A stretch of 64,000 nucleotides of DNA from Micavibrio aeruginosavorus_D (lineage in GTDB: Bacteria; Pseudomonadota; Alphaproteobacteria; Micavibrionales; Micavibrionaceae). Below the pieces are notes generated by a model that made no database searches, was not told the DNA's origin, and was given only the letters and a program-made list of their open reading frames with translations. Below are positions 35,035 through 44,098 of this stretch, one piece after another. Within the stretch, counting starts at the first letter, position 1; each line of letters starts with the position of its first letter. Both the position numbers and the translations under genes were made by a program. Where the stretch lies: NCBI RefSeq assembly GCF_051245535.1, contig NZ_CP195303.1:744001-808000 (forward strand). Direction: 5' to 3'.

Positions 35035-36345
35035 TTACGCCGCCCGCTTTTGCTGTTCATTGCGCCAGGCCAGCATCCCGCCACCCAGACCGAAGGCCTT
35101 ATACCCGCGTGATTGCAGATAGGCAGCATAGCGTGCCGTTTTTTCACCAACGGGGCAGGTCAGCAGGATCGGCCGGTCTTTCGCAAACGGGTCCGCTGCA
35201 TCAATCATGGGTTCCAACAATTCCCATGGAATATTGATAGAACCGGGAATGGACATCATTTTAAAGGCCAAATTTCCGCGCACATCAATAATCAACGGAT
35301 CATTTTCGGCAATCCACGCGTTGGCTTGCGCGGCGGGTACGGCGAATTGATCGTTGGATACAGTGTATTCAAACGCCTGCAGGCTGCCCTGTTTTTTCTT
35401 CTGGTTAAACAGATGCGGGCGGCGTTGGCGGACATAATCCGTATACCATTCGCCACGATCGCAAACTATAAACACAGCGGATTTGCGTTCGCTCAAACCA
35501 TCATCGATGGTGCGCAGATATTTCAATGCGCCGAGATAGCTCGCGCCACTGGTCGGGCCGCACATGATGGCGCATTTTTTGACCAGATCCATCATGGCAT
35601 CCACGGCTTCACCGGAATCGACATAAACGAAATCGGCGTAGTGTTCTTTGGTGAACAATCCGGATTCCCACATTTGATCCATCGAACGAATGCCGGGAAT
35701 AAAATCATTCTTGCTGGCGCAAATGCCGATGGTTTTCAGGTCGGTGCTGCCTTCATCACGGATGCGGCGGGCGGCTCCCAAGGTGGAGCCGGATGTGCCC
35801 AGTCCGCCGAAGAAATAATCAACGCGCCCCAGATCATCGGCAATTTCCTTGCCCGTTGTCTGGTAATGAATATCCGGGTTTTTCGGGTTGGTGAATTGCG
35901 ACGGGAAATAGGCTTTTTCCGGGTCGTCCTTCACCGCCTTTTCGATCAAGAATTGCGGATCATTCGGGTCATTCGGGTCGAAACATTCGCTGCCGCCCAG
36001 AACTTCCTCAATCTCCGCGCCCAGCATGCGGATGATATCCTTCACCCCGTCCACTTTGGCCAGATAGGTGATGAGTTTTGTTTCCACGCCATAGGTGCTG
36101 GCGATCAGTTGCAACGCCTTGGCCGTGTTGCCCGATGAATTTTCGTAGATCGTCTGGCCCTTGGCCTGAATATCCGCGATATCATCACGGATCATGCCCC
36201 ATGCCACGCGGTCCTTGACCGAACCGAACGGGTTCATCATTTCCATTTTGGCGTACAGGTCGATATTTTTCAGCCCATGCACCTCCGCCGGGATTTTCAG
36301 CAGGGGGGTGTTGCCGATCATGTCGGTAATACGGTCATAAATCAT
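35035..36345 (-). CDS. Cysteine synthase-like PLP enzyme fused to a rhodanese domain
   Basis: A 436-residue fusion. Residues 1-320 are a fold-type II PLP enzyme with the Schiff-base Lys44 (NPFGSVKDR) and phosphate/substrate loop ENSSGNTAKA at 69-78, as in cysteine synthase, CBS and SbnA-like enzymes. Residues 330-436 are a rhodanese domain with catalytic Cys397 in TCPVGEKTARY. The fusion suggests that a persulfide sulfur is delivered to or taken from a beta-substituted amino acid. It is 2 bp from both neighbours. Its operon also has a cysteine desulfurase, which could feed the rhodanese. The true substrates are unknown. Confidence 0.9.
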   Translation of the reverse strand: MIYDRITDMIGNTPLLKIPAEVHGLKNIDLYAKMEMMNPFGSVKDRVAWGMIRDDIADIQAKGQTIYENSSGNTAKALQLIASTYGVETKLITYLAKVDGVKDIIRMLGAEIEEVLGGSECFDPNDPNDPQFLIEKAVKDDPEKAYFPSQFTNPKNPDIHYQTTGKEIADDLGRVDYFFGGLGTSGSTLGAARRIRDEGSTDLKTIGICASKNDFIPGIRSMDQMWESGLFTKEHYADFVYVDSGEAVDAMMDLVKKCAIMCGPTSGASYLGALKYLRTIDDGLSERKSAVFIVCDRGEWYTDYVRQRRPHLFNQKKKQGSLQAFEYTVSNDQFAVPAAQANAWIAENDPLIIDVRGNLAFKMMSIPGSINIPWELLEPMIDAADPFAKDRPILLTCPVGEKTARYAAYLQSRGYKAFGLGGGMLAWRNEQQKRAA

Positions 36346-36347
36346 GA

Positions 36348-37871
36348 TTAGTACGCTCCAATTTTCAGGGCGAGGGGGTTGTAAAGATCATCACGGAACC
36401 AGCGGAAGCCGGATTCCGTTTCAACAACGGCGATTTTTTCGGCAATGCGCTGTTGCAATACATGGGTTTCGGCGAAATCCATCTGGTACGCCGCCGTGTT
36501 AATAAACGCCACAATATCGCCCGTTTCCGGGATGAAATCCGGGAAGGTTTTGTGATACTGAATCATGTCATGGGTCAGACAGAGGTTGCCCACATACATA
36601 ACCCCATCATCTGCCGCTTTTCGGTTTTGGGTACGGTATAAAACAACCGGGTCCGTCATCAATTTTAACTGGGTGGCGTTCAAATTGGTGCGGTTCATAT
36701 CCAGAACCACCAATTGTTCACCCATCATGGATTGTTTGTTCAAATTGACGCGGGACAGGGTGATGCCGCATTGATCCAGCAACGCCCGGCCCGGTTCCAC
36801 ATACAGATCCATCAAACTGTCGGACAGGATGCGGGACAGGGATTGCCCGTCAAATAACGGCAAAGGCGCATCAATGACGGAGGCCAGATCCTGCGGGCCG
36901 TCATCCTTGTGGTAATGCTCCATAAAGTTCGGCGCACCCTTAAGAACGCCTCCTTCGTTGCGGAATCCAAGGCCGGAATCATTCCATGTCAGGCTGTCGC
37001 GTTGGCCAAGGACGGAGGCCTTTAATTCCTCAACATACGCGTTCCATTCATCCTGGGATGCGGCATAACGAATGCGGTATCCGCCGCCAATATCAATGCC
37101 GCGCGGGGACAGGCCACGATTCATGCATTCAAAGGTCAGTTGCAGAATGGTTTCAATGGCCGGCGGACGGCGAATGTAATCGCCCGCGTTGAAGTGGAAA
37201 CTGAACCCATGGAAATCCAGAACATCCTTATGCGCGACCAGATAATTAATAATCGCCGGGGCGTGTTCGACGTTGTTGGCGAATGCACTGTCCTGCGCCG
37301 TGAATTTTACGCGGTCGGGTTTAAACCCATCCAGACGCACGAGGATACGGGCTTTCTTCCCGGAGGGCAGCAAGGATTGCATGACGATTATCTGTGCCAT
37401 TTCCGTCATGTTATCGACGTTAATCAACACATCTTGTTGCAGGCAGAGGGACAAGTAATCGGCGTTTTTCGGGCCTGTGGCTTCAATGCGGGATGGATGA
37501 AATCCGGATGCGAGGGCATTTTTCAATTCACCTTCGGATGAAACATCCAAGCCAACATTGGTCAGCGCCGCACGTTTTTTCAGTGCGGCGGATTTGTTGG
37601 GTTTGGATGTGTAAAAAATCCGCCCCTGCAATTGCCGGTCATCGTAGATTTTTTGGAAAGAGTTAATTGTATCGGCAATGTGGTCCGGGAACATAATGTT
37701 CAACGGCGACCCAACGCCATCAACCAGCGAGAATACAAGGGATTGATCGGCCAGAAACCGTTCAATCATCGGGTGAATGGCCGCCCGCACGCGGGGGCGG
37801 GCACGGTCAATCGCCGATCCCAGCATTTGGTCAGCCAAGCAAAGTTCGTCTTTACGGAGCGCATTCGACAT
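36348..37871 (-). CDS. PLP-dependent decarboxylase-like enzyme (fold type III)
   Basis: A 507-residue protein related to diaminopimelate/ornithine decarboxylases. Lys90 in FYTSKPNKS is the likely PLP lysine, GIDIGGGYRI around 240 is the phosphate-binding Gly loop, and the C-terminal beta domain has CGITLS-type catalytic Cys and a terminal YNP motif. It is longer than LysA (about 420) because of an N-terminal extension of about 45 residues and inserts. SbnH-type and Y4yA-type enzymes share this pattern. In its operon it sits 1 bp from the ATPase gene and 2 bp from the cysteine synthase-like gene; together they could make a small amino-acid-derived metal ligand. Substrate unknown. Confidence 0.85.
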   Translation of the reverse strand: MSNALRKDELCLADQMLGSAIDRARPRVRAAIHPMIERFLADQSLVFSLVDGVGSPLNIMFPDHIADTINSFQKIYDDRQLQGRIFYTSKPNKSAALKKRAALTNVGLDVSSEGELKNALASGFHPSRIEATGPKNADYLSLCLQQDVLINVDNMTEMAQIIVMQSLLPSGKKARILVRLDGFKPDRVKFTAQDSAFANNVEHAPAIINYLVAHKDVLDFHGFSFHFNAGDYIRRPPAIETILQLTFECMNRGLSPRGIDIGGGYRIRYAASQDEWNAYVEELKASVLGQRDSLTWNDSGLGFRNEGGVLKGAPNFMEHYHKDDGPQDLASVIDAPLPLFDGQSLSRILSDSLMDLYVEPGRALLDQCGITLSRVNLNKQSMMGEQLVVLDMNRTNLNATQLKLMTDPVVLYRTQNRKAADDGVMYVGNLCLTHDMIQYHKTFPDFIPETGDIVAFINTAAYQMDFAETHVLQQRIAEKIAVVETESGFRWFRDDLYNPLALKIGAY

Positions 37872-37872
37872 C

Positions 37873-38841
37873 TTATGCCACCTTTGTAATTTTGAAATCC
37901 GGATCGATCTGGCTCATCACGTCGCCATAACCCTGTTGCACCCATTTCTTTTCATTCAGCTTCATGTGCAGGGCATAGAGCATGGCCATGCGATCATGGG
38001 CGGACAAAGCGGGCTTGGATGCGGCCAGCATGATTTTCTCCATCGCCGCCGCCATTTCACCCGTTACAAATTCGGTCGTAATGGCATCGCCACGCTGGCG
38101 CAGTTTTTTTAAGGATGATGTGTGCGGCAGAACGGCAATCGGCGTCAGGCCAGTGGCCTTCACGATAAAATCAATGTCGGATTCATCTTCAATTTTATTG
38201 GCGACCAGATGGATCAGGCCATCAATACCGGATTCACGGGCCAGCTCCATATACAGGCGGCACACTTCCGCCGATTCCGGCGTGGGTTCGGCAATCAGGA
38301 CGATCGCATCGAATTGCAAATGCATGGAATAGGCAAAGGCATCGGTGCCCGCCACCATGTCACAGACAACCCAGTCATTATCGTTATCGAGCGCAATATG
38401 GGACAACAGGTTTTCGGCCACGAACAAATGGCTGTGGTAACAAGTCTGGCCAATGCCGCCCTTGTCATACGTTCCCACGCTCATCAAATTCAGGCTGGGC
38501 GCGTCATTGATGCGAACGGAATAGGGCGCCAGCGCCGCGTCATCGACGGAACGCACCAGATTTGATCCCTCACCCGGCGGGGTGGTGGGCAGGAATTTGG
38601 AAATATCGGCGACGCGGGTATTGGTGCCCTTGATATAATTGCGGATAACGTCGGCCACATCGGGGTTGGCCATCAATTTATCCATGGCAACCTCAACCCC
38701 CAGAAGGCCGGACAGGTTCATGTTCACATCGGCGTCAATGGCCAGAACATTGCGGTTTTGCACCGCATTCATATAACGGGTGAACAACGCGGATGTCGTG
38801 CTTTTACCCGAACCACCTTTTCCGGCGAATGCGATTTTCAT
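37873..38841 (-). CDS. CooC/ParA-like P-loop ATPase
   Basis: A 322-residue SIMIBI-class ATPase with a deviant Walker A GKGGSGKST at 7-15, switch I AIDADVNMNL and Walker B-like WVVCDMVAG. The closest well-known pattern is CooC-type nickel/CO-dehydrogenase maturation ATPases rather than chromosome-partition ParA, but this is a family-level call. The last 40 residues are a conserved-looking tail. It is packed 1 bp from both neighbours in the Zur-associated operon, where a metal-insertion or protein-activation role would fit. Confidence 0.85.
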   Translation of the reverse strand: MKIAFAGKGGSGKSTTSALFTRYMNAVQNRNVLAIDADVNMNLSGLLGVEVAMDKLMANPDVADVIRNYIKGTNTRVADISKFLPTTPPGEGSNLVRSVDDAALAPYSVRINDAPSLNLMSVGTYDKGGIGQTCYHSHLFVAENLLSHIALDNDNDWVVCDMVAGTDAFAYSMHLQFDAIVLIAEPTPESAEVCRLYMELARESGIDGLIHLVANKIEDESDIDFIVKATGLTPIAVLPHTSSLKKLRQRGDAITTEFVTGEMAAAMEKIMLAASKPALSAHDRMAMLYALHMKLNEKKWVQQGYGDVMSQIDPDFKITKVA

Positions 38842-38842
38842 G

Positions 38843-40015
38843 TTATGCGGCTCCTTGCATTTTTTGAATGGTTTGGACGGCGTTGATGATCATGTCCGCG
38901 GCACGAACAATTTCCATCTCCGTCGTAAAGCGCCCGAATGACAGGCGCATGGATTCTCGTGCGGGTTGATCGGCACCGGTCATGGCGCGGATAACATGCG
39001 AAATATATCCCGTGCGCGTAGCGTTACAGGCGGATGACGGGCTGAACGCCAGATCAGGCAAGGCGGCCAGAAGGTCTTCGTTCGTAATGCCGGGCACGCG
39101 GATGTTCAGAATATTCGCCGTGCGCCATTTCGCATCGGAATGGCCATTGATAACCAGATCCGGCAACGTTCCCTTTAATTTTTTGAGGAACAGGGTGCGC
39201 AGGGATTCCATTTTGGCCAGATCATCGGCCAGTTCGATGTGTACCAGTTCCGCCGCCTGCCCAAACCCCGCGCACAATTCCGTGGCGACGGTTCCGGCGC
39301 GCATACCGCCTTCATACATGCTGCCGAACAGCAGCGGTTTGATGTGGGTGCGGATGTGTGGGGCGATGTACAGCGCGCCCATGCCTTTTGGGCCATAAAT
39401 TTTGTGCGATGACAATGTGACCAGATCGGGATTGCCGCATTGATCCAACGTGAAATGCATCTTGCCAACCGCTTGCGCGGCGTCGGAGTGAAAAATGATC
39501 CCTTCGGGTAAAATGGCACGAATTTCGGCCAAGGGCTGGATGGTGCCCACTTCGTTGTTCAACGCCTGAACAGATACGAGGCCCGTTTGCGGCGTAATTG
39601 CGGCGGCGATCATGTCACCTTCAACCATGCCACAGGGTTTGGGTTGAACGTAGGTCACAGTGAATCCGCGCTTCTCAATCTCCGCCATCGGGCCCAGAAC
39701 GGATTTATGCTCAACCGCCGTGGTGATGATGTGCGTTTTTCCAATTGCGCGCAGATAATCCAGAACACCAAACAATGCCATGTTGTTGGATTCGGTGGCG
39801 CCAGAGGTAAAAACCAGTGTGTCCTTTTTCGCGCCAATGCAATCGGCCACCTGTTCGCGGGCCAGGTCGATATGGGCGGCGGCTTTCATGCCGAATGCAT
39901 GCACGCGCGCGCCGGAATTGCCGAAATCGTTGCGCATGCAATCATCCATCACCGCATGAACGCGGGGGTCCAATGGCGTGGATGCGCCGTAATCCATATA
40001 AATGGGGTCGGTCAT
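38843..40015 (-). CDS. Cysteine desulfurase (NifS/IscS family)
   Basis: A 390-residue fold-type I PLP enzyme that removes sulfur from cysteine as a persulfide. Lys205 (SSHKIYGPKG) binds PLP, His103 (VEHKSV) acts in catalysis, and Cys330 in SPSSACNATRTG is the sulfur-carrying residue in a long mobile loop as in group I enzymes. Start ATG 40015 matches the family (MTDPIYMDYGAS); ATG 40030 would add five residues. No iscR, iscU or other Fe-S genes are adjacent, so it probably serves the rhodanese fusion in the operon rather than general Fe-S assembly. First gene downstream of the Zur-type promoter. Confidence 0.9.
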   Translation of the reverse strand: MTDPIYMDYGASTPLDPRVHAVMDDCMRNDFGNSGARVHAFGMKAAAHIDLAREQVADCIGAKKDTLVFTSGATESNNMALFGVLDYLRAIGKTHIITTAVEHKSVLGPMAEIEKRGFTVTYVQPKPCGMVEGDMIAAAITPQTGLVSVQALNNEVGTIQPLAEIRAILPEGIIFHSDAAQAVGKMHFTLDQCGNPDLVTLSSHKIYGPKGMGALYIAPHIRTHIKPLLFGSMYEGGMRAGTVATELCAGFGQAAELVHIELADDLAKMESLRTLFLKKLKGTLPDLVINGHSDAKWRTANILNIRVPGITNEDLLAALPDLAFSPSSACNATRTGYISHVIRAMTGADQPARESMRLSFGRFTTEMEIVRAADMIINAVQTIQKMQGAA

Positions 40016-40053
40016 GACTTTTGAATCCATCAACGGGTTTGATGCCCGAAACT

Positions 40054-40082
40054 GTTACAGAATAACACTGTTATAAAGTAAC
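40054..40082. promoter_or_regulatory. Zur/Fur-like operator palindrome
   Basis: GTTACAGAATAACA-C-TGTTATAAAGTAAC is symmetric at 11 of 14 positions per arm, with the inner ATAACA-C-TGTTAT perfect. The inner half-site resembles known Zur boxes (TGTTATA). It lies 39-67 bp upstream of the cysteine desulfurase start and covers the promoter -10. Confidence 0.65.
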
Positions 40083-40097
40083 GATCCCGGGCGTCAA
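40070..40097 (-). promoter_or_regulatory. Sigma-70-type promoter of the Zur-associated operon
   Basis: TTGACG (40097-40092) and TATAAC (40075-40070) lie 16 bp apart on the minus strand. The -10 is inside the operator palindrome, so a bound repressor would occlude it. Confidence 0.65.
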
Positions 40098-40107
40098 GAC
40101 TTGAGTT

Positions 40108-41145
40108 TTATGTGCGTGGGGACAGGCACATCGTTGATTTATCAGTCAATTTTTTCCATTCATCCGCGGGCAGGCCGGGATTTTGCATGGGCTGATGATG
40201 CTGGTGATGATTGTCATGGTTCTGGTGGTCATGTTCGCCACCACCATGGTTGTCGTGCCCGCCCATCAATGACATGCCGGCGGCAATGCCAAAGGCCAAA
40301 GCGGCGGAGCATCCCAATTTCAAGGCGGATGCCTTCGCACCACGCCATTTATCAATGCCATAGGTCACAGCCACGGCAATAACCGGGGCGGTCATCATCA
40401 TCAAACCAGCCATAGCGCCAGCGGAGACAGCCGTACCCGATGCGGCGGCAATCGCGGGAATGGCGATGCAGCCAACGTGTGACACTGCCGCGCCGCCCGC
40501 ACCACCGCCAACGCACATGGCGCAGCTTTTGAATGCGTTGCGCACGCCGCCCGGAATGCGTTCATATACACCAACCAGAGCCGGGTGCGCGGATTGATGG
40601 GCATCGGCAAAAATTTGCAATGTTGTGTTTTCAAAACGACGGGCCAGCGCCTTGAACGTCACCGGGTTTTGCATGAAGGTTTCAACGGCCGCGCGGATAG
40701 GCTCGAATTCCGGCTTGTGCGCTTGCGTTTTCAGGCTCAGTGGAATGGCGGCGTAACCCGGTGCGGTATAGCCTTCGTATAATTTTACGGTGGCTTCATC
40801 CAGAAAGGCCGTATCATTCACCGGGTTTTTGGGCAGGTTCAGGCCCTTGATGCTGAGGTTATGCTTGTAAGACGCAATATCCATGGCCCGTCGCAACGTT
40901 TCCATGTCGGCCTCTTTCGTGCCGTGGTGCCAGTTCATATTGCTGTTGGCCACGGCAATGCGGGCTTTGTCTGTGGCCATTTCATATTTGCTGTACCCAT
41001 CACACCCGAACATGGACGGCATGGCTTGTTCAATGCGGAAGGTGGACAGGGCCACCAAGGCAACGGCATAGCGGGCCGGATCAAAAATACCATTGACGGG
41101 ATTTGTGGCGATCTCACGAGCCACGGTTTTGTGGAATTTGCACAT
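40108..41145 (-). CDS. Membrane protein with His-rich tail, putative metal-related
   Basis: A 345-residue protein from ATG 41145; an upstream in-frame start at 41154 or 41193 is possible but lacks a better ribosome site. Residues 1-200 are soluble with Cys and Met residues; two or three hydrophobic segments follow at about 215-300 (CMCVGGGAGGAA-like Gly/Ala-rich). The last 50 residues hold a His/Asn/Gly cluster with about 14 His in 30 residues, a likely zinc or copper sink. A basic PGIPADEW-like end follows. It is between the DUF2946-like gene and the Zur-regulated operon, all on one strand. No family recognised. Confidence 0.75.
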   Translation of the reverse strand: MCKFHKTVAREIATNPVNGIFDPARYAVALVALSTFRIEQAMPSMFGCDGYSKYEMATDKARIAVANSNMNWHHGTKEADMETLRRAMDIASYKHNLSIKGLNLPKNPVNDTAFLDEATVKLYEGYTAPGYAAIPLSLKTQAHKPEFEPIRAAVETFMQNPVTFKALARRFENTTLQIFADAHQSAHPALVGVYERIPGGVRNAFKSCAMCVGGGAGGAAVSHVGCIAIPAIAAASGTAVSAGAMAGLMMMTAPVIAVAVTYGIDKWRGAKASALKLGCSAALAFGIAAGMSLMGGHDNHGGGEHDHQNHDNHHQHHQPMQNPGLPADEWKKLTDKSTMCLSPRT

Positions 41146-41189
41146 AATGATCATTCTTTCGTTTGTTGTGTTTGATGATGGTCTGTCAA

Positions 41190-41576
41190 TCAAACGAAAG
41201 CAGGCGGGGCGCGGGATGATGCACGGGCGACGGCGTGGCGGTCACGAATATGGTCGGACCAGATTTCAACAAAGACAGAATAGGGCGCATTGATTGCGGC
41301 CAGCGTGACAGGTTCAGGTACATCGCTGGCCAGAACGGGGGCAAAGGGGCAATGTTCACCGGATTGTTGTTGTTCGCCAGTGATGGGTTGACCATGTTCA
41401 TCAACCGTAATGGTTTGCGTCCCAAAACCGGAGCAGATCACCATGGTAAATGTGCCGTCATCGCGATCACCCGGCATATACCCGACCGGAACCATCGCGC
41501 GCACAAATACGGCCAGAACCACCAGGGTCACGGCCAGCATTTTGATCCAGCATTTTGCAGAAGACGCAAATGTCAT
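41190..41576 (-). CDS. Small DUF2946-like membrane protein
   Basis: A 128-residue protein with an N-terminal hydrophobic segment at 10-30 (signal anchor), RAMVPVGYMP after it, a Cys in VICSGFG and a HCPFAP motif near 74. This pattern is found in DUF2946 proteins, which are often near copper/heme or TonB-linked genes. It ends in an Ala/Arg-rich tail. It is upstream of the His-rich protein, the two frames overlapping by 4 bp if the longer start of that gene is used. A TGTTATA half-site 45 bp upstream resembles the Zur half-site. Confidence 0.7.
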   Translation of the reverse strand: MTFASSAKCWIKMLAVTLVVLAVFVRAMVPVGYMPGDRDDGTFTMVICSGFGTQTITVDEHGQPITGEQQQSGEHCPFAPVLASDVPEPVTLAAINAPYSVFVEIWSDHIRDRHAVARASSRAPPAFV

Positions 41577-41753
41577 GGCGCGCAGGATATCGGATTGGGT
41601 TCAAGGATGCAAAAAAGAAAAATGTTATATTTTTCAATATGTTGACGTTGTTGATCCCGGGGCTTGAGGAATGGGGCACACAATATATACATTGCGCCCA
41701 TGGCGTGACAAAATGCGGGCCTTGTTGATCAAGACTGCATACGGAACGATATC

Positions 41754-42890
41754 ATGCCGGACGAAACAATCCCGATGACACAGACAGGCTCTTCCAAATG
41801 GAAGGATCATTCCTTGTTCCTGCCCGCGTCCATGGCGCGCTGGCTTCTGGTCTTTTTGTTTATTGCCGGGGTGTATTTCTTTCACGGCTTTATTGTTCCG
41901 GCACTGACGGCGCTGGTCATTTCGGTGGCGACGTGGCCGCTTTATAAAAAATTGCTGGAATCGCTCAACTACCACAAATCGCTTTCGGCCACGATCGCGT
42001 TGCTGATCGCGATTGTGTTTCTGGTCGTTCCACTTGGTGTGTTGACGTCCTATGCCATCAAGGAAATTACCATCTGGCTGGCGTGGGCGGTCGAGGCAAA
42101 CGCCAAGGGGGCCACCGTGCCGGATTGGATTGCGGCGTTGCCTGTGATTGGTGACTGGCTGGCGCAGCAATGGGATTTGTATATTGGCCACCCCGGCATG
42201 ATTGGCACATTTGTACAACAAATCAGCGGATCAAATGTTGGTTCGATCTATAGCGGCGTGTTAACGGCCAGCGGCAGTCTTCTGCACATTGTTCTGACCC
42301 TGATTTTTATTCTGATCACGCTGTTCTTTATCTACCGTGATGGGCTGTCTTTCGTGGATCAACTGGACCGCATCGGGGAATATGTTTTTCCGGGCCGCTG
42401 GACGCGCATTTCACGCATCGTGCCTATGGCGATTAACTCAACCGTTGTTGGTATGGGCATTATTGCGATTGGTGAGGGGATTGTGCTGGGCACCGCGTAT
42501 TGGATCGCGGGTGTGCCGTCCCCCGTTATGCTGGGTGTTTTAACCGGGGTTATGGCGATGATCCCCGGTGGTGCGCCGTTGTGCTTTACCCTTGTGTCCA
42601 CCTATCTGGTGGCCAGCGGCGCGCCGCTGGAGGGGATGTTGCTGTTCGCATGGGGGGCATCGGAACTGTTCTTCGTCGATAAATTCCTGCGTCCGCATCT
42701 GGTCGGCGGCCCGATCCGCTTGCCGTTCCTGCCGACATTCTTTGGCTTGATTGGCGGGGTAAAGACGATGGGCTTTATCGGCTTGTTCATTGGCCCGGCT
42801 TTGATGGCGCTCATCATCTCCATTTGGCGCGAGGCGATTGATGAATTAAGTGGAAAAAATGAAGCCAGCAGCGCGGAAGAAGGCCGATAA
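41754..42890 (+). CDS. AI-2E/PerM-family permease
   Basis: A 378-residue inner-membrane protein with about seven helices, four of them in the second half, and the family motifs PSPVMLGVLTG and GPALMALIISIW. The family exports small molecules or ions; the AI-2 role is shown for only some members. The first 20 residues are polar. It is divergent from the DUF2946-like gene and 8 bp upstream of the M48 protease gene, so the two are probably co-transcribed. Confidence 0.88.
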   Translation: MPDETIPMTQTGSSKWKDHSLFLPASMARWLLVFLFIAGVYFFHGFIVPALTALVISVATWPLYKKLLESLNYHKSLSATIALLIAIVFLVVPLGVLTSYAIKEITIWLAWAVEANAKGATVPDWIAALPVIGDWLAQQWDLYIGHPGMIGTFVQQISGSNVGSIYSGVLTASGSLLHIVLTLIFILITLFFIYRDGLSFVDQLDRIGEYVFPGRWTRISRIVPMAINSTVVGMGIIAIGEGIVLGTAYWIAGVPSPVMLGVLTGVMAMIPGGAPLCFTLVSTYLVASGAPLEGMLLFAWGASELFFVDKFLRPHLVGGPIRLPFLPTFFGLIGGVKTMGFIGLFIGPALMALIISIWREAIDELSGKNEASSAEEGR

Positions 42891-42898
42891 TTTCACCC

Positions 42899-44038
42899 AT
42901 GAAGCGTTATGGCCTGATCGTTTGCTTTTTGTTTGCTCTTGCCCTCTCCGCCTGCATGTCACCGGATGCCGAGGCCCCGCGCGGCAGTGAGGCCGAATTG
43001 GAGAAAGAACGCCGGACGCAGGTGGAAATGGTTTTCAACACCCGCGTGGAAGAAGAGCGCCGGGTTCTGAGCATCGGATATAATATTTACAAAGCCAACG
43101 TCGATATCTGCCCCGTCTTTGGGTATGCAACGGGCATGTATATCTGGAATAAATATTATTTTGAGCGGGAAAACCGATCCATTGCCAAACGCGTCTTCAA
43201 TATCGGTGAGACACTGCAAATCAAACATATTATGCCGGGAAGCCCAGCCGATGTTGCAGGATTGCAGGTTGGCGACCGCCTGGTCAGTTTGAATGACAAG
43301 GATATTAACAAGGGGCGTTATGCCTACCGTGATTTTTACCGTAACTTCAATAAATTATTCAAAGACCAGACCGTCAATCTGGTCGTACAACGCGGGACAC
43401 AGAATATCCCGGTGACATTATCGCGCGATAAAATTTGCGGATTTGGTTTGGTTTATGATGAAACCGCCATGGAAATTAATGCATCCGCAAATGGCCACAG
43501 AGTCAAAATTAATCGTGGGTATTATAAGTTCACGGAAAATGACGATGAACTTGCCGAAGTGATTGGGCATGAACTGGCGCACAATGCCATGCTTCATATT
43601 AATAAAGGACAATGGAATTCCGCAATTCCAATCCTTGCGGGTATAGCCATTGATATGGGGAATGTCGTCAACGGCACGAATATAGATTCTGATGATGTGT
43701 ATGATATTAAAAAATATACCGATCTGATTTATTCGCCATCATTTGAACGTGAAGCCGATTATGTTGGCATGTACATGATAGCCCGTGCCGGATATGACAC
43801 ATCCAAAGCGGCCCATGTTTGGCGCCGTAGTTCCGCCGAGGATAATGGCGGCGGGATTGAGGTGGATATTTTAAATTCGCATCCATCAAACCCAGACCGC
43901 TTCGTCTCCATGGAAAAAACGCATAAGGAAATCATGCATAAGAAACGCCATGGCTTGCCGCTTTTGCCAAAAATGGAGCAGGGAAAAACCCTGCCGCTCG
44001 TCAATCCGCCCGCAATTCGTAAGGGCGATATGCACTAG
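42899..44038 (+). CDS. M48-family metalloprotease lipoprotein with PDZ domain
   Basis: A 379-residue protein. Signal peptide with lipobox LSAC, Cys19 as the lipid site, so it is anchored to a membrane facing the periplasm. A PDZ-like domain lies at about 105-175 (GSPADVAGLQVGDRLVS), then the zinc motif HELAH at 224-228 and the third ligand Glu in EREADYVG (about 285). This is like LoiP/YcaL and BepA-type envelope quality-control proteases but with an N-terminal PDZ. The C-terminal tail is basic. It follows the permease gene by 8 bp. Confidence 0.92.
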   Translation: MKRYGLIVCFLFALALSACMSPDAEAPRGSEAELEKERRTQVEMVFNTRVEEERRVLSIGYNIYKANVDICPVFGYATGMYIWNKYYFERENRSIAKRVFNIGETLQIKHIMPGSPADVAGLQVGDRLVSLNDKDINKGRYAYRDFYRNFNKLFKDQTVNLVVQRGTQNIPVTLSRDKICGFGLVYDETAMEINASANGHRVKINRGYYKFTENDDELAEVIGHELAHNAMLHINKGQWNSAIPILAGIAIDMGNVVNGTNIDSDDVYDIKKYTDLIYSPSFEREADYVGMYMIARAGYDTSKAAHVWRRSSAEDNGGGIEVDILNSHPSNPDRFVSMEKTHKEIMHKKRHGLPLLPKMEQGKTLPLVNPPAIRKGDMH

Positions 44039-44098
44039 ACAGCGTGTGCGGAACACGTACCATGATGATAGTTTTTATTGATCGCTATGGTATTTATT

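Noticed and set aside
35113..36138. 341-residue plus-strand frame
   Set aside because: Antisense to the cysteine synthase-rhodanese gene, which has clear motifs.
41623..41640. Second Zur box upstream of the DUF2946-like gene
   Set aside because: Only a TGTTATA half-site is found; the other arm (CAATATG) is weak.
44043..44057. Terminator after the M48 gene
   Set aside because: Only a 5-bp CGTGT/ACACG stem with a T-run too far downstream.
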